Source of the DNA: CAVTSA01 sp963790575
GTDB lineage: Bacteria; Chloroflexota; Dormibacteria; Dormibacterales; Dormibacteraceae
Direction: 5' to 3'
Assembly: GCA_963790575.1 (NCBI GenBank)
Contig: CAWBPD010000034.1
Location: forward strand, 62,001 to 126,000
Length of the DNA: 64,000 nucleotides
Both the position numbers and the translations under genes were made by a program. The notes beneath the pieces are model-generated. The model had not been told where the DNA came from. It saw only the letters and a list, made by a program, of their open reading frames with translations, and searched no databases. Positions 61,568-64,000 of this stretch are shown here, piece by piece (position 1 is the stretch's first letter; each line of letters begins with the position of its first letter).

Positions 61568-63115
61568 TCAGGCGCGGGCAGGTGCCGGCCCTGGCAGGGG
61601 ACGGCTGAAGACACCGTCCTCGAAGGCGGCGGCGGCGCGGAGGACGGTGGCGTCTTCCCCCTGGCGTCCGATCAGCATCATGCCCACCGGCAGCCCACCC
61701 ACGGTCGCGCAGGGGACGTTCATGGCCGGGTGCCCGGTGACGTCGAAGGGACACGTGTTGGGGATCATCTCCAGCGCGCGGGCGACGGACTCCTCGCGAT
61801 CGCAGCCGGCGCCGGGGATCGGGGTCGCCCGCATCGGGACCGTCGGCATCACCAGCAGATCCACCTGCCGCAAGGCCTCGTCGTAGGCCGCGGCCAGCCG
61901 GCGACCCAGGTTCTGCGCCCTCGCGTAGTGGCGTCCGTGGTAGCGATCCTGCAGATACTGGCCCGTCAGCACCGTCAGCTTCACCGTCTCCGAAAGATCG
62001 TTGGCCCGGGTCAGCCGGCCACGGGCGTAGGCGTCGAGCAGGCTCGTGGTGTAGTGGCCCTTCCAGTTCGTCCCCATGCCGTTGCCCGCGACCATCAGCA
62101 TCGTCGCTCCCTCGAGCGCGATTCCGTTCCAGATGTGGATGCCGTCGCGATGCCAGGGCACGGAGACCCTCTCCACGCGTGCGCCCAAGCGCGTGAACGC
62201 GGACGCCGCCTCGCGGACCGCGTCGTCGACGTCGCTCTCGGAGAGGTCCGGCCACCCAAAGCCCTCCTCGACCACGCCCATCCGCAGGCCCGCGACCTCC
62301 GAGGTGAGGGCTCCTGAGTACGCTTGCGGGCCGGGCCCGATGCGCTGGCGCGGGTCGAGTCCATCCGGGCCCGCCACCGCCTCCAGGAGCGACGCCACAT
62401 CGGCGACGGTGCTCGCGATCGGCCCCGTGTGGTCGAGGGTCAGCTCGATCGGGAAGATGCCCGTGTAGGGAACCAGACCGTAGGTCGGCTTGAGGCCGTA
62501 GACGCCGCACCAGCAGCTGGGGATGCGGATCGAACCGCCCTGATCGCCGCCCATCGCCAGGTCGACCTCGCCGGCCGCGACCAGGGCCGCGGAGCCACTG
62601 GAAGAGCCTCCGGTGCTGCGGCCGGGGTCGTGCGGGTTGCGGACCGGACCGGTGTCGCTGGTGTGACTGCCGCCGGAGAAGCAGAGGCTTTCGCAGACCG
62701 CCTTGCCCAGGATCCTGCCTCCCGCTTCCAGAATCCGGGCCACCACGGTGGCGTCGACTTCAGGCGTGTAGCCCTCCAGCACCTTGGTGCCGTTCATCAT
62801 CGGCACCCCGGCGACGCAGATGTTGTCCTTGATGGCGACCGTCTTGCCGGCCAGGAGTCCTGACGACGCTCCCTGGATATCGGTGCGCCAGTACCAGGCC
62901 CCGAGCGGATTCTCTTCCGGCTCTGGCCGCCGGCCGGAGGTGCGGGGATAGCGCACCTCCGGTGCGGGGGGCGTGAGTTCGTCCAGCCGCGCGTACGAAG
63001 CCAGCGCGGAGCGCATCAGCGTGCGAAACGACTCCAGGTCCTCGACGTCGAGGTCCAATTCGTATTGACCGGCGATCCGGTCCAACTCGGCCAGGCTGGG
63101 CTCCTTGACAGCCAT
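61568..63115 (-). CDS. Amidase signature family hydrolase
   Basis: A 515-residue amidase with the Ser-Ser-Lys triad: Lys96 in KTVAIKDNICVAG, cis-Ser in the STGGSSSGSAALVA loop (about 171), and nucleophile Ser195 in GGDQGGSIRIPS. The N-terminal 65 residues are an extra helical region as in nitrile-pathway amidases. ATG 63115 is chosen (MAVKEPSLAELDRI); the frame upstream lacks similarity. It is in line with the decarboxylase, so the pair may process aromatic amides or amines. Confidence 0.9.
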   Translation of the reverse strand: MAVKEPSLAELDRIAGQYELDLDVEDLESFRTLMRSALASYARLDELTPPAPEVRYPRTSGRRPEPEENPLGAWYWRTDIQGASSGLLAGKTVAIKDNICVAGVPMMNGTKVLEGYTPEVDATVVARILEAGGRILGKAVCESLCFSGGSHTSDTGPVRNPHDPGRSTGGSSSGSAALVAAGEVDLAMGGDQGGSIRIPSCWCGVYGLKPTYGLVPYTGIFPIELTLDHTGPIASTVADVASLLEAVAGPDGLDPRQRIGPGPQAYSGALTSEVAGLRMGVVEEGFGWPDLSESDVDDAVREAASAFTRLGARVERVSVPWHRDGIHIWNGIALEGATMLMVAGNGMGTNWKGHYTTSLLDAYARGRLTRANDLSETVKLTVLTGQYLQDRYHGRHYARAQNLGRRLAAAYDEALRQVDLLVMPTVPMRATPIPGAGCDREESVARALEMIPNTCPFDVTGHPAMNVPCATVGGLPVGMMLIGRQGEDATVLRAAAAFEDGVFSRPLPGPAPARA

Positions 63116-63237
63116 CTTCCCCACTCCCTCACAGAGAACACGACGGGTAGGAACAGCCAGGATTGTCGGAGCGCGGGGCGGTCCTGTCAAACGGTGTCAC
63201 AGTTCCGCCACCAGCCTCCCGTAGACAGAGAGGTGCA

Positions 63238-63978
63238 GTGCAAGCCGTGCAGATCCTCTGGGGCCCCCTCGCGATCGCCGTCATCTGTCTCTTGATCTTC
63301 GTCGAGGAGGCGGGCGTCCCCCTGCTCATGTTCCCGGGCGACGGGTTGCTGCTCGTGGCCGGGATCATGATCTCGGCCGGCCAGATCTCGCCCTGGCTGT
63401 TGGTGCCGCTCGCGTACGCCGCTTGCGTCGGCGGCGCCCTCCTCGGGTACCTCTGGTCGCGGCGCCTCGGGCGTGAGCGACTGGAGCGTCTGGCCGACCG
63501 CCTCCATCTGCGCGGACATCTGGTCCGAGCCTCAGATCGGCTCCGCCGGACCGGCGCCGTGGGGGTCCTGGTGGGCCGGATCCTGCCCGGCTCCCGCGTG
63601 TACACCAACCTGGTCGCGGGCATGACCGGGATGCCGCAACCCGCGTTCCTGCGCGGGCTCCTCTCCTCCGCGGCGATCTGGCTCGGGATCTTCGTCGGTC
63701 TCGGGGTCGCGGTCGGAGTCCCGGCCGCTCCCTACCTGCACCAGGCGCAGGAGCTCTTGGGCCGCGCCGCGCTGGTCGGACTCTCGCTGCTGGGGTCGCT
63801 GGTGGTCCTTCGATTGGTCCGCGCGCCAGACGTCAGCGCAGGAGAGAGGGGCCGGCCAGGTCTGCTGCGGCTGGGAGCGGCGATCGGTCTCGACGTCGCC
63901 ATCGTGGGGGCGGTCGCGATCGCCACCACAGCACCCTGCTCACCGGCGCCATCGGCTTCGCCATCGCGGCCTCGCTGA
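63238..63978 (+). CDS. DedA-family membrane protein, probable frameshift near its C-terminus
   Basis: Paralogue of the protein at 1-817: signature FVEEAGVPLLMFPGDGLLLV near the N-terminus, VGRILPGSRVYTNLVAGMTG in the middle. GTG 63238 follows an AGAGAGG ribosome site; upstream in-frame ATG 63163 is less likely. The frame ends at 63978 in a low-complexity tail (CSPAPSASPSRPR), but from about 63930 a different frame gives TLLTGAIGFAIAASLTLLVY, a hydrophobic segment matching the paralogue's C-terminal helix and open to the window edge. A one-base error or mutation near 63920-63940 is likely. Confidence 0.82.
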   Translation: MQAVQILWGPLAIAVICLLIFVEEAGVPLLMFPGDGLLLVAGIMISAGQISPWLLVPLAYAACVGGALLGYLWSRRLGRERLERLADRLHLRGHLVRASDRLRRTGAVGVLVGRILPGSRVYTNLVAGMTGMPQPAFLRGLLSSAAIWLGIFVGLGVAVGVPAAPYLHQAQELLGRAALVGLSLLGSLVVLRLVRAPDVSAGERGRPGLLRLGAAIGLDVAIVGAVAIATTAPCSPAPSASPSRPR

Positions 63979-64000
63979 CGCTCCTCGTCTACGTTGCCAC

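Overview
This is a high-GC (roughly two-thirds G+C) bacterial chromosome segment from a terrabacterial lineage. Pointers are the DUF3090-SCO1664 gene pair, MurA with Asp instead of Cys in its active loop, a zinc-ribbon L31, a tRNA with CCA encoded, a 13E12-type (DUF222-HNH) gene under a Gram-positive-style SOS box, and a sulfocyanin-like copper lipoprotein. A deep Chloroflexota/'Candidatus Dormibacterota'-like or actinobacterial-like genome fits best. That placement is inference, not measured.

Layout. 1-5.1 kb: a DedA membrane protein and an envelope-sugar cluster (CpsF/WecG-type and three GT4 glycosyltransferases). 5.3-9.6 kb, minus strand: LLM-type oxidoreductase, DUF4395, thioredoxin-like protein, murA (with a frameshift) and mreB. 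9.7-13 kb: a sugar-type ABC importer (Tat-exported binding protein plus two permeases, no ATPase). 13.1-20.5 kb, minus strand: a complete F1Fo ATP synthase operon (atpZ-I-B-E-F-H-A-G-D-C), preceded by a WecA/TagO-like transferase. 21.9-27.2 kb: an operon of APC permease, class III aminotransferase, glutamine-synthetase-like ligase and FluG-type amidohydrolase, likely for amine use. 27.3-34.6 kb: glyA, a Rieske protein, a TsaC-DUF2332 fusion, prmC, prfA and rpmE. 34.8-38.1 kb: a broken DUF222-HNH gene and a decayed IS21 element. 38.4-42.8 kb: a redox module (cytochrome b-molybdopterin fusion, membrane protein, blue-copper lipoprotein) and an M50 protease. 43-50.5 kb, minus strand: glpX, pyrG, an MBL-fold protein, argS, a catalytically degenerate HtrA, GNAT, tRNA-Thr and a PuuD-like amidotransferase. 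50.9-57.2 kb: dnaK, DUF3090-SCO1664-surface protein, and ftsEX. 57.4-64 kb: acyl-CoA synthetase, zinc-ribbon membrane protein, RNase H-like protein, aromatic-type decarboxylase, amidase and a second DedA.

The most unusual content is between the genes. (i) A 46-47 bp palindromic element occurs three times: once inside a DUF222-HNH gene, where its exact removal rejoins the protein, and once nested inside another copy of itself at the prmC-tsaC junction. (ii) At most gene 3' ends there are pairs or short arrays of different palindromic words, repeated at a near-constant 39-42 bp pitch (exactly 42 bp at six loci, about four DNA helical turns). (iii) A 17-bp perfect inverted repeat encloses a palindrome inside the atp operon. 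I found no CRISPR array, rRNA or prophage.
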